This document shows positions 1 to 12,160 of a stretch of 64,000 bases of DNA, piece after piece (positions within the stretch are counted from its first letter, which is position 1; every line of letters begins with the position of its first letter). Source of the DNA: Halichondria panicea (lineage: Eukaryota; Porifera; Demospongiae; Suberitida; Halichondriidae); NCBI RefSeq assembly GCF_963675165.1, contig NC_087393.1, positions 1,803,502-1,867,501 on the forward strand, read 5' to 3'. The notes below the pieces were generated by a model. The model had not been told where the DNA came from and did no database searches. It saw only the letters and a list, made by a program, of their open reading frames with translations. A program made the position numbers and the translations under genes.

Positions 1-2480
1 GAAGCTTTAATCAGGTTCCTTATTGATGTATGTAGTGTTGAAACAAATAGTCAATCACTGGGTTTAACCCGTCACAAGAACGATCAAACATCACAGGTCT
101 CAAACCAGAGCTCCTTCTCCACTCATTGTGTATCATAAGCTGTATTTGGCCGATCAGTGTAGTGTTTCACATGTATCTCCCACCTTAACCACTCCAGCAG
201 TACATACTGTGTCGCTTGAGTTCCGGTATATTGACCTGCTAAAAAGCTAATTTTGAGTATTAATTTTTGTTTATCAATCTACGTATAATTATCTGTACAT
301 GTTCTTATTCTGTAACGCCACATGTACACTGCTTCATTATCTCCTATGTGTGTACAGTGATTAGTATGGTTAACTAGCCAACTGTGAAGGGTCTTGATCA
401 ATATCATAAGGTATTCTGATACCATAGCTATCTTCTAAACACTTCTTTTTATCCTGGACATTTTGGGAGGCAATTTTCGTTGCAACATAGCTGTATAGCT
501 AGCATGAGCTAGCATGAGTTCTGCAATTAGGATTAGATAGTTTTAGATAGCTAGTGCATTCTTCTAATTATTCCAGACATCTCACGTGCGCTATAAAGAT
601 TCGTTCTAGAAAATAATGGCTTTTTTTGCTGTCCGACAATTAGAACATGTAAGATAATAAATAGGTTTGTGAATAATGAGAAAATCGTAATTACTTTTTG
701 TCGCATTAAGGTAGTTTATAGTGGAAATCCTGTGTAGAAACAAATTGTACATGGCCGGCCATCCTTTTCAGTGCACGCACGTTGTTCTGTGATATTAAGT
801 CTCAACAACTACATGTACATGTACGAAGTTAAATAGCATTATTATGTTACAACACTCCTTTATTGTACTTTGGTGGCCCTTATAGCAGGTGATGAATTAG
901 CACTATAATTAAGATAGCCACTAAGAGCAAGTGTTGCCACGTTCAAATGATATTATGTTTCAAGTTTATATCCTGTTACAGTAAATATTTCCCTCCTGAC
1001 CATCAATACCTTTCCTAACGTTTTCACCATGGCAATGTAAACTCTTTTGTGTTCTCGGGTGTAGAAGATGTGTTCAATAGCTGAGCTACCATTAACTTCC
1101 CTTTCCCTATTATGGAAAAACATTGTAATGTCTCTGTTTTGGCAAAGGAATTATGTGTTGTGAAATAGTTGAGATCATTCAAAATGATTGTTTCCTATTA
1201 TGTGCTACATGTAAATTACTGTACCCTAACCTAATACTGCTCAGCTTACTGTAACCACACAAGTGCCTCCTCCATGTACAGTCCTTAGAACTGAGCCAAG
1301 ATTCCATGGATACTGGCTAAATACCATAGAATACCTCTTTTCTGTTATCACCATGTATAGTAGTGACATGACTTGGCTTTTGATGGTGGAGCTTCTATTG
1401 AGCTGTAATTGTATTGATTGAACAATAACTGACAAAGCACTAGAGTGGCTGTATTGTATCACTATCCTTTACAGGCCCAGGCATTTGTACCTGTGATAAC
1501 AGATTAGTGACTCAGTGATAGCCTCTCTTTTTATACCTATTATGGTTGCAAATATCATTGGTGCCTCATCCCCCTATAAACTGGTATTTGCTGACTAAGT
1601 ACAATGATTGAGGATGTGAATTGTGAGGTGATTTGCTGATGTAATTGTGACTGGTTTCCTGAGTGGGCAACCCACACAATGACATTGTACATTTAGAGCT
1701 ACATGCATGTACACTTTGCATACTTCTAGACACTTTTTTTCTCATAGAAGCCGTATTCCTTTCAGTCTCATGTCTCGAGCATGTTAGTTATGTGTACATC
1801 CTGTGTCCAGTAGTTTTAGCCTAGCTCATTATGCGTGTCCACGTAGTCATAAACTGGTATTTGCTGCCCCCACTCAATTCAGCCCTCGTCTACATAAACC
1901 AATAAAGGAAATTGGTGGCTTGGTGGGCTCTTGTTTACCAGGTAGAATGATTTAGGGCAATCATGTACATGTAGCCAGCTACACTGTACCGTTATTTGCA
2001 GTACTAAATACATGTATGAATGGCTGAATCTCTGTGTGTAGTTAGAGGCGTCACTGTGGGTGTTGAAACTTTTAGGCGTGTGCTTGTGATATTCATAGCA
2101 AATTCATTGCTGTTGGTAGATTCATTTGTGCATCTAACTTGGCTCCTTTTCTCTATGATTATCATTGTATGGGTGTGCCTGAAGGAGTATCCAGTGAATA
2201 ACAAACAACCTGTTGTCATGGGATGGACCACACCCACGTTCCCATACACCCTACTCCCCCCACACATCTTCTGTGTCCATTATTCATTCACACCCCACGC
2301 CCTGGAAATGTGCTTTATTCACACACATGTACATTGTCTTGGCTGTTTGCTTATAATAATTATTACTATACTGTAGTTAATTCACTCTCTGTCTCTCCTA
2401 GATACACACAATTTACTGTGCAAAAATACATTCATCACTTAACCCCCCCCCCTCCCCACACACACACACACACACAACAG
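1..2480. other. Upstream region, probably AIMP2 intron or intergenic DNA
   Basis: No coding exon could be recognised here with confidence. The last AIMP2 exon begins at 2481 after a CA-rich stretch ending in an acceptor AG, so at least one upstream AIMP2 exon must exist, either here unrecognised or left of the window. The first about 140 bases are open in frame 1 but match nothing I know. The region ends in a poly-C and (CA)n tract (about 2443-2478). A degenerate MITE copy lies at about 455-660. Confidence 0.4.
455..660. repeat. Degenerate MITE copy, same family as 37114-37702
   Basis: Several blocks match the element at 37.1-37.7 kb in order: a GGCAATTTTCGTTG block near 470, TAGATAG/AGCTAGTGCA near 535-560, TTCTAATTATTCC(A/G)GACA near 570, GCTATAAA near 590 and TTTTTTGCTGTCCGA near 625. 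Its termini are eroded. Confidence 0.5.
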
Positions 2481-2896
2481 AGTCTGTCTGCCCCTCTGCT
2501 ACAATGGTAGTCTCCCCTCACAACCAGACACCAGTGGAAGGTCTTGCAAATATCGCTCGCTACATTTGTCGTCAGTACTGTCCTGCACTGTACGAGGACC
2601 AAGGCCCTATGGCAGCATCTCAAATGGACAACTGGCTCGAAGCAATAATTGGAACACTGTTTCGAGGCAGCTCGAAAGAGAAGGCATCGGTGATTCGAAA
2701 ATTGAACTCCCATGTTGGTTCATCGAGCTTTCTTGGAGGTGATCGCGTTTCCATTGCAGATATCATCTCGTACAGTGTGTTAGCCAGTCTCGATGGTGTG
2801 AAACCGACTTCAAATGTCAAGAAATGGTTGAAAAGAGTAGAGAATTCATTTCCCTGTTTGAAAATCATTCCCTTCACCAGCTTCAAATTGGAATAA
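2481..2896 (+). CDS. AIMP2: AIMP2, C-terminal exon (GST-C-like domain)
   Basis: This is the 3' exon of the multisynthetase-complex scaffold AIMP2 (p38/JTV1). The acceptor AG is at 2479-2480 and the frame enters with two bases of a split codon. About 137 residues follow and end at TAA 2894-2896. The match to animal AIMP2 rests on ordered blocks: an NIAR(Y/F) segment, a conserved SSKEK motif (human AIMP2 has GSSKEKAAV), a SxFLGGDxVSIAD block equivalent to human WLAGNELTVADV, and NVKKWLKRVEN against human NVQRWMRSCEN. This is the GST-C-like fold that AIMP2 uses to bind other complex members in the cytosol. The first ATG in the exon (2504) is internal and not a likely start. Upstream exons were not found. 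Confidence 0.85.
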
Positions 2897-2897
2897 A
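2892..2897 (+). terminator. AATAAA poly(A) signal overlapping the AIMP2 stop codon
   Basis: AATAAA is read at 2892-2897 and the stop TAA occupies 2894-2896, so the polyadenylation signal overlaps the last codons. If used, the 3' UTR would be only about 15-30 bases. No other AATAAA is apparent immediately downstream. Confidence 0.5.
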
Positions 2898-3153
2898 CAT
2901 TCAGTGACTGTGTATAGTTAGAATCAATCTATAATCAAACTTCACTGAATTATTTGTTTGTGTGGGAATGTATTTGCTTTTTTGGATACTATATTGGATT
3001 CATGCTTGACTTTCTATTTCCCCTACTGTGTGTGTTCATGTGGGCTACCTAAACAAAGGAAGTTGTAGTGTGTGGTTGGTACTGCATAATTGCAGTAATT
3101 TGTACACACCAAAGCATCATAATAAGATCTGTATCACAGTAGCCCTATTTTGA

Positions 3154-3163
3154 CCATATAAGG
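3154..3163 (+). promoter_or_regulatory. CArG box (SRF site), distal, actin promoter
   Basis: CCATATAAGG is a perfect CC(A/T)6GG serum response element core. It lies about 200 bp upstream of the actin TATA box. In animals SRF binds such boxes in actin promoters. Binding here is inferred from sequence. Confidence 0.7.
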
Positions 3164-3264
3164 TCATTTTTGGAGCCGTGAGCTCAGCAATGGTCTGTAG
3201 GAGACTTACAATTGCATTCCATTGAGGTTTCAAGGCAACCACAACCTTTGAACAGGGTATATGC

Positions 3265-3274
3265 CCAAATAAGG
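3265..3274 (+). promoter_or_regulatory. CArG box (SRF site), proximal, actin promoter
   Basis: CCAAATAAGG is a second perfect CC(A/T)6GG box, about 92 bp upstream of the TATA box. Two perfect CArG boxes plus CCAAT and TATA reproduce the architecture of vertebrate cytoplasmic actin promoters. Confidence 0.75.
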
Positions 3275-3308
3275 TAATGGTATGAGGCTGCAGTATCCCA
3301 GCTTAGAG

Positions 3309-3313
3309 CCAAT
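3309..3313 (+). promoter_or_regulatory. CCAAT box, actin promoter
   Basis: GCCAATCAG contains a consensus NF-Y site, 44 bp upstream of the TATA box. Its spacing is typical of strong TATA promoters. Confidence 0.6.
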
Positions 3314-3356
3314 CAGATTGCAGAATGACTCAGAAAAGGGGGTGGATCCAATGGAG

Positions 3357-3364
3357 TATAAAAA
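3357..3364 (+). promoter_or_regulatory. TATA box, actin promoter
   Basis: TATAAAAA lies 103 bp upstream of the actin ATG. Transcription would be expected to start near 3385-3392, giving a 5' UTR of about 70 bases with no upstream ATG. Confidence 0.7.
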
Positions 3365-3408
3365 AGCAGCCAAACCACGAAAATTTAATTCACTCGCTCT
3401 CTGGATAA

Positions 3409-4712
<1,304 letters not shown>

Positions 4713-5042
4713 ATATTGCACAAACAAAACTTAACTCTAGATTCTTTTAGAACTGCTCACAATTATGTTGTATATGTTTGCTCTTGTATAGTCTCTTTTT
4801 AATGACAATAACAAATTAATGCTCACTGCTCTGAGCGCATGCAAATCAATATAATTGCATGCAAGAAATGGGAAGCTTATAGTACTTGTTCGTACAGTAA
4901 TCATGTGAACTGTGCAAGTAATTTATGAAAAACACAATTATAAACGACACGAGCCATATATATATGAATCTGACTAGGATATATACAAAGGGTTTGTAAA
5001 AATAATGTTGCAAGCAGCTATAAATAATTATCGTTTCCATCT
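4713..5042. other. Convergent 3' intergenic spacer between actin and P450 gene A
   Basis: AT-rich spacer with no ORF or repeat of note. AATAAA-type signals for minus-strand gene A lie at 5042-5051, overlapping its stop codon. No canonical AATAAA was seen for actin. Confidence 0.5.
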
Positions 5043-8000
5043 TTATTTATTAAATCCAAGTGGGATTGTGGGAGTGACAGTGCAAGGTACATCATCTTTA
5101 GGTTGCAGTGTTGTTCTCTGCACAGCGACCAGCTTGTAGTCCGGAGGAAGAGTAAAGCGGAAGGTCTGCACCAATCTGGCCAGGATCAGCTTAGTCTCCA
5201 TCTACATGGACGATTATTATTATATACAGTTACTATCATAATCGCATGTTGTCCTATTATTCACTGTGATTTGTACAGTGATTAATCGCGTATCAGTAAT
5301 TGCACGTCGTCAAACAATTACTGCCTTGACGACCGCACGTTCGAATAACGGCCGCGGCTAATTTTTTTACTGAAACTGCAGCTAACTTAAAACTGCATCA
5401 CTAACTATCAATGGTATGGCTACTCGTGCAATAAGGGATTAATAGCACTCATAACAAGCACTGACAAGCACTGACAAGGTTAATAGCACTCGGCTACGCC
5501 ACGTGCAATTAGTATCCTTGCCATTGCTTGTTACTTGTGCTATTAATCCCATATTGCACTCTTAGCCATACTATTGACCTTCAAGACTCAAAACAAAAAA
5601 TTAATCGGGAGAAGGTATATACCGGTCTTTTTTCTAAGCAGCTCCCAAAATTTAGCCCAACAAATTACTGGGATTTATTAACGGCCGCGGCTAATTTTTT
5701 TACTGAAACTGCAGCTAACTTAAAACTGCATCACTAACAATCAATGGTATGGCTACTCGTGCAATAAGGGATTACATAACAAGCACTGACAAGGTTAATA
5801 GCACTCGGCTACGCCACGTGCAATTAGTCCTTGCCATTGCTTGTTACTCGTGCTATTAATCCCATATTGCACTCTTAGCCATACTATTAATTATTTGACC
5901 TTCAAGACTCGAAACAAGAAATAAATCGGAAGAAGGTATATACTGGTCTTTTTTCTAAGCAGCGCCCAAAATCTAGCCCAACAAATTACTGGGATTTTCC
6001 AGTGGCACAGATAGCAATTGTACCAAGAGTACACGCATAGCCTCGATTCCAGGCTGCGTTATAATATAAGCGTCAGAAAAATGTTTTTTTTGGCTTTAAT
6101 TAGAGCAAAATAATACCCTTTGGACTTCGCGCTATAACAAAAATAGCAAGAAAAAGACCGTAGGATATAGTTTAATGCTGTAACAGTACTTACCAGAGCA
6201 AATTGTTTCCCAATACAAGAGCGATGGCCGAGACTGAACGGAAAGTAGACAAACGAACTGGGTCTGCAAGAAAACAAAAACACAATATCAAAATACTTTA
6301 CAGTGTGGGCCAGGACAATCATTTCTCACTGTTTGTTCTCTGGGTTGAATCTGGCGGGATTAAAACTATCAGGATCGTCAAAGTACTGGGGTAGCCTGGA
6401 CATCATTGATATTTGCAGCTGGATACAAATTTTTACGATAAATGCTTGCCAGCCATAATTATAAAACCAGAAATTTGTTCAAAACGGCTTATTTGCCAAA
6501 TTTTCCCGTTGTACAGTATATGTATGATAGATACCTCAACTATAAATTAACTACAAACTCACAAATAACGATGTTCCTCCCGGGATGAAGTACTCCCCGA
6601 GCTGAATACCACCCTCCATGGCTTCTTTGGTTACCCCGAAAGCAGGAGGGTACAGCCGCAGAACCTCTAACAGAACCTACATAATTATAGTTACATGTGA
6701 GTGGAAAGATCGAGGTACGTATGAGTAAAACTAATTATACTGACAATTTCTAGTGAATATTATAGTTATAATTTACCTGCTCAGTATATTGTAGCTTCTC
6801 CAGATCTTCGTTAGTCACTTCAGTTCGTCCTTCAAGGACCTCCTCTACTTCAGCTTGGAGTCTGCATAACAATAATTTTGTAGCGTACGGAACATTATTA
6901 GTTTGCTCCATAAGGATTGTTTTCCTAGGCCCTGTCACATATGAATGCATATTATGTGCATACAAACACAACTTTACAGTGACGTTAGATCATATCCACT
7001 AAAATATATGCTTACCGACACAAAACATCAGGATGTTGATGAATCAGAGCAGTGGCAAACGATAGCAAAGTACCAGAGGTCTCTTGTCCTATAGAGAAAA
7101 GAGGTCCGTAGTTAATTAAGTAATTCAATTTGAGTCGTTATATTTACAGTTACCTGCCACATAGAAGGTGACGAAATCGTCCACCAAATCTTCAATGTCC
7201 ACAGACTCCTTGGTAGCTATAATTATATGACAAAATCATCAGTGAGGATACATTAACTTGGAGTACTCACAGGCGACTTGCAGGATTGAGGATAGTATGT
7301 CTCTGGGGATCTGCTCTCCAGCTTCCACTGCTCTAATTCTCTTCATGATGCAGTCTCGTCCAACATTCCTCAGAGCTCTAATAGTCTCCTTGTAGCCTCT
7401 CACTTCAAACGGATGAAGATACTATACAAATGAAGCTAGTAACTTTATAACATCAGTCTGCATATTTACACGAAAAATATTTGCACCATAAAATTATATG
7501 CAACGTTCAAAACTGGAGGATATCAAATAACTAACCGCATAGGCAAAGCCACCAGCAAAGCTCTTTTGCAGACCTTTAAATGCATGACTAACAAGAAAAG
7601 TTAGTTTCCCATTTCCTTTGACCCATTTCAGGCCGAGAGTTGCATCATCCCATTTTCCAGAGAAATCCGATCCAAAAGCCACCTGTGAAGTGGAATTAGA
7701 GCGACAAAATGTATGTGCATGTAAACACACAACCCGATATATACCTTACTAATGACATTCAGTGTGACTTCTGCCAAGTGTTGTTTCATGGGAACTGTTG
7801 TTTTCCCATCAGCCAGAGGTCGTATGGCCTCCAACAATTTGTCAGTGCACTCATTGAAAGAAGGGAGAAGCTCTTCAGGTAGCTATTGTGAGGACACAAT
7901 GATGTAATCCAACAACTTAAACACTGGAAGTTGAACATGATTATACACACCTCTTATTGAACGGCTGATCGTAGATCTTTCGTCTTGGTTTCCAAGTATC

Positions 8001-10230
8001 ATAGTCACGTATGGTGACTAACCCGTTGCCCATAAATCTGAGGTGAAATTACTTTTAGAGAAAGATAGTGGATATGATAATAGCTATACCTTTGCCCAAA
8101 GAGCCATCCCACTCTTGTCTTGAGTTGTTTCACTTTCCCATTCTTTACTTGCATTGTCACAGTCTGTATAAACAGTAAAATCAGAACCTTTACTATAAGA
8201 TGTGGGCAATATAATCAATCAGAACGTAGATCTATTATTGCCGAGCACCTTAGCATGAGGAAACTTATTATATTGAAGCACGAAAAACCTTTATACAAAC
8301 GTGGCATCATGCACGGAAAATTAAGTGTGGCTAACAGATATCGTGTGTCACAGATGCCGTCCAAAACTAACATGCCGTGCAGTTATGCTCACTATAAAAG
8401 CCGTGGGGTACTGCCTGAGGCTCTATGTACGCGTGTTATGTTTTCCCCAGAGTGGCCAGACTACATGTATGGATTGAGGCTTTTATAACGATTAGGCGAA
8501 CAACTTTGGCACTCGGCTTCTTATGCAGTGGCACAATAATAATACATGTAATATAACATGACTAAAATAGAGAAAATAATCTGTTACAGCGCAGCCAAAT
8601 TCCTTATCAACACTGTAACAGGGCAAGACTTGTACAGATTTCAAAATTTATGTATATAGTATACAGCAGTAGAAAAAATAATTACACTTTGGAGTAGGGC
8701 ACTTTTAATTAGAACCCCAAGAATTGCGTTCAATCTGAGCTGGCGCTTATGCGCTACAACTAGTGTAGTGTCTAGTGCAATCTCTTAGTACACAGGATCT
8801 ACTGTTTGATTTTTGGTCTCTCTATGTTACAGCTGCATCTAGACAGTTATGCAGTCGACTCTTATTAACCCGGTCATCCTTGGGGCAGTGCAGTTTGTGC
8901 AATAGCGAGGTGGCTGCATTTCTGAAATTTAGAAAATAGCCGCGGTGCGGCTAAATAGCGGTCCTATCTCGAATCTAATGATTAATTTTGCTGATCTGTC
9001 TCGAGGATTATGAATCATTTTGCCTTCAATTTTCATCTGCCAAACCACACCCAAAACATCATATCCGGTCGTAATAAACGTAAAAACCTAGTTTGGGGCA
9101 GCCAGAACTGATCATATGGAATAGCAAATGGCCGCATTTCAGGACGAGTTTTGTGCAGTAAAGATCAAGCTATAGCAATCCGTGCCAAACGAAATGTCCG
9201 AGGTAACCGTAGTTTAGAGAGCCGGATTAGCGAAAGTCTACAGTATAGCACAGTTATGCATGCAGTAACAGTGACTTGCTTTAGCATAAGCGCCATAAAA
9301 ATTTAATCACAGCACAGTATCTATAAAAAAAATTGCGTCTAGTCTGAGTTGGTTTAAATTACGGTGGCGCTGTAATTACAGCAACTACGGTAAGCTAAAA
9401 AAAATTTTAATCAAACAGCTAGGGCCGGGTGCCTTGTTCTTGCATGTGGGAGGGGAACACTGCCATATATCGTATTACTAGAATGTTTTGCAAGCATCAA
9501 ACATATGCGAACTTTGCGAGGGTTGATCAATTCATGCACAACCCTAAATAGTAAATACACAGTCATGATCCTTGCCAGAGCGCAATAGTTAGATCACAAA
9601 GGGTCAGATGTTCTGCTGAATTGGCTCATTTGCAAAGGCTTTTCACCAGCAAAATACTCTAGTAATACGACAATACCTTGATAGTTTCCGGGTGAGAGGG
9701 AACAACAAACGGAACGTGTAGGAAGAAAACAACAAAAGCACCTGGGCTGTCCAGCTCCAAGCACCTGCAGAGTGATGAATTATGCTGAAGTTAATAATAC
9801 AAGACAATCAGTACCATTTTGTGAACAGCTCCACAACTGGTGTCTCGATACTTGATTTTCTCAATTCAATCAAGTTGTACAAGTGTCCATAAATGTACCT
9901 GCATCGTGAAACCATCGGAAAATCCGTGAAGCATAAAAGATTAATTGGTGTGGCCTAGCCAATGTAATTCATTGACTATCCCTCTGAACTCAGTTACAGT
10001 TTATCGGTAATTTTTTGCTGTAAATAGTCCCAGGGACCATCTACTGACAGGACACAAGAGTGCTATACCGTGTGAGCTCACCCCTTGAGTGACTTGTGCA
10101 GATTGGGAGAGGGGAGGTGGGAGTAGCTGTGTCGAATGTAGTAGATGTACCCCATAAAGCAGAGGAATGATCCAGCCACAAGACCTAGCACACCTCCAAT
10201 CAAGTAAGCCAGCACCAGTAGAGCACCCAT
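5043..10230 (-). pseudogene. CYP46A1-like: CYP46A1-like cytochrome P450, copy A (one-base deletion in exon 6)
   Basis: Fifteen exons resemble human CYP46A1 (cholesterol 24-hydroxylase, ER membrane): 10230-10082, 9898-9815, 9764-9677, 8163-8090, 8037-7951, 7882-7745, 7682-7536, 7421-7271, 7216-7154, 7088-7016, 6861-6777, 6676-6563, 6418-6330, 6263-6194, 5201-5043. Exon 1 encodes MGALLV and a hydrophobic N-terminal anchor. Exon 5 has DTWKPRR (C-helix WxxxR), exons 9-10 AGQETS (I-helix), exon 12 EVLR (K-helix ExxR), and exon 14 [10 protein letters not shown] (heme loop with the Cys ligand). Every exon has GT-AG borders. Exon 6 is 138 bp where all other copies have 139: one G is missing in AGCTTCTCC relative to AGCCTTCTCC near 7870, which shifts the frame. 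It is therefore probably a recent pseudogene, unless this is a sequence error. It is divergent from B and lacks the pogo-like MITE present in intron 3 of C and E. Confidence 0.75.
5345..5998. repeat. Two tandem copies of a ~330-bp hairpin element in intron 14 of gene A
   Basis: A unit beginning AACGGCCGCGGCTAATTTTT occurs at about 5345-5676 and again at about 5680-5998, with the same order of internal blocks. Inside each unit CAATAAGGGATTAATAGCAC is answered by an inverted GTGCTATTAATCCC, and TGGTATGGCTA by TAGCCATACTA, so each copy folds on itself. Copies differ by small indels, for example a duplicated CAAGCACTGA in copy 1. Confidence 0.75.
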
Positions 10231-10302
10231 GGTAGAGAATTCACAGAAAAAATTCACCACCGGCCTAGTCACTGGTAAGCTTCAGGTCATGTACTAGCCT
10301 CG

Positions 10303-10362
10303 ATTCTAGGCCGCGAAGAGAAGGCCTTTCTCTTCGCGGCCTGGAATCGAGGCTAGTCATGT
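10303..10362. repeat. Short perfect hairpin MITE in the A/B promoter region
   Basis: GCCTCGATTCTAGGCCGCG is followed by GAAGAGAAGGCC and its inverted copy ending CGCGGCCTGGAATCGAGGC. The same short palindromic family appears at about 6040, 42832-42885 and 57370-57430. Confidence 0.75.
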
Positions 10363-10378
10363 ACGTGACTTGTGTGAC

Positions 10379-10404
10379 GTTTGGAATGACGCACTTCGCA
10401 ATCT
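10379..10404. promoter_or_regulatory. Conserved 26-bp block in the shared A/B promoter
   Basis: The block centred on TGGAATGACGCACTTCGCAA lies between the divergent starts of A (10230) and B (10589). It recurs without change between C and D and between E and F, while nearby DNA has diverged or taken insertions. It contains a bZIP-like TGACGCA and a C/EBP-like TTCGCAAT half site. A regulatory role is inferred from conservation and position. Confidence 0.55.
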
Positions 10405-10588
10405 GATCTGAGGTTCTTCAGATTGCGAATAGTAGATATCTACAGTCTACGGTTATCATCAGAGATATCTCTGGTATCATGGTATTATGCTCACACAGAT
10501 ATTTTTGCTCAACCTAGCTAGCTAGCTAGCTAGCTAGCTCTGAGGCTTTTTATCTGACATTGAATCTAACCAAGAATCTCTGCTGGCT

Positions 10589-12078
10589 ATGGGTGCTCTA
10601 ATAATCCTGGCTTATGTGGTTGTGGGTCTACTAGCTCTGGTGGTTGGAGCCATTCTCTTCTTTGCTGGAGTCATCAAATACAAACGATCCAAGTTCTCTC
10701 ATCTCCCATCTCCCAAACTTCCCAACACACTCAAAGGGTGAGTAGATATACTGGAATCTTGGTGCCATTGAGCCGTATTGTTGTGGTAAAATGGTAGATA
10801 TCTATGTCTACGTCTAGCCTCTAGGTACGTACAAACACAGTTTGTCATTTAATACAGGTTGTTTCTTGGGCATCTCACATACTTTCTTGAGAGAAGGAAG
10901 TTATCGAAGAATGATGAAGACCCATGCTTAGAGCTCTACCATCAATGGTACAGTAGTAATTGAATATTCATGTATGATATCGTGTACTGAAGACTACAGT
11001 GTTTATTGAAATGCATAATGTGTATAAATGCAGTTGAAAAAATCGTATATTTGTATACAGGTATTCTGAATTGGACAACCCTAGTGTTTTTGTCGTTTTC
11101 ATACTACAAATAACCTTTGTTATAATCTCAGATCCAGAAAGTATCAAGGTGTGTTGAGGTGTGTTGCATAGCGGGAAATTTTGGCTCCAGAGCCCAGAGC
11201 CCCGAGCCCTGAGCAGACATTTTTGTGCGTTCTAATATTTGCATTTCAATGCCAGGAAACCACACCCACCAATAGCTTTGCATGTCGGTGCATGGGAGTT
11301 TATCCTAGTTTTAATTTTCGCGTTAACTATCTGCCCTCAAAAAACGCGCAATTTTGCACCCCACGAAAATTTCCCGCTATACACAGTCACTCTAGTTTGT
11401 TACTGCAGGAGGTGATAATGCAGGTAAAGAATGGTAAGCCTACAATGTTTTCAGACCAAGGAAGTTGGCTGTATGGAGAGAGGTTAGCTTAAAATATAGC
11501 CACACAAGACGTTAAAATAATAACAACACCATCATACAGAAGCTTTTACGTACTACATGCAAACTGGTAAATCACTGTTAAACATCATGGTTTATTGTGA
11601 CATTCATATTGCGTTAATTAGTAACTGGCTGTCTTCATTTTAGGTTTTTTGGAAATGGACTTGTCTCTATCCCTGATCACGATACTTGGAAGCCTAGAAG
11701 AAAGATCTATGAGCACTCCTTCAATAAGAGGTGAGTCACTTAGGATCTCAAATTCGTTGCCCTGAACATTTTACATTTTTTAATGAAAGCACCGCGGGTG
11801 CTGATGCCTCGGTAGAGGTGCCAAAGCTACTAACATAACGCTATATAGCATTCTAGTGCAGAGCTAACTACTAAGTAGAGTAGCAACACTCGGTGAACAA
11901 GTTTGGCTACGTGATCTTCTGAAAAGGCTGCAATGGCATTCCAAGTAAGCAAAACTGGGCATAACTCGAGAACGAAGCTTTATTTTGCAAATCCACGAAT
12001 ACGAATCCAAGAAAACATGACTAGAAGCCTATAGAAACTCTTACTTGCACTTTATTGATTCTTGAGCAGCTGTAACAG

Positions 12079-12160
<82 letters not shown>

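Noticed and set aside
1-150. Open frame 1 at the left edge, possible exon
   Set aside because: About 48 codons are open and end in TAA, with only a weak CAG|GTCTCA donor. The sequence has no clear match to AIMP2 or another family.
2004-2376. Overlapping frames of 87-118 residues on both strands
   Set aside because: Hydrophobic, His/Thr-rich translations without splice support, lying in the repeat-rich stretch before the AIMP2 exon.
8120-8488. 122-codon plus-strand frame
   Set aside because: It is antisense across exon 4 and intron 3 of gene A and is not kept in C or E.
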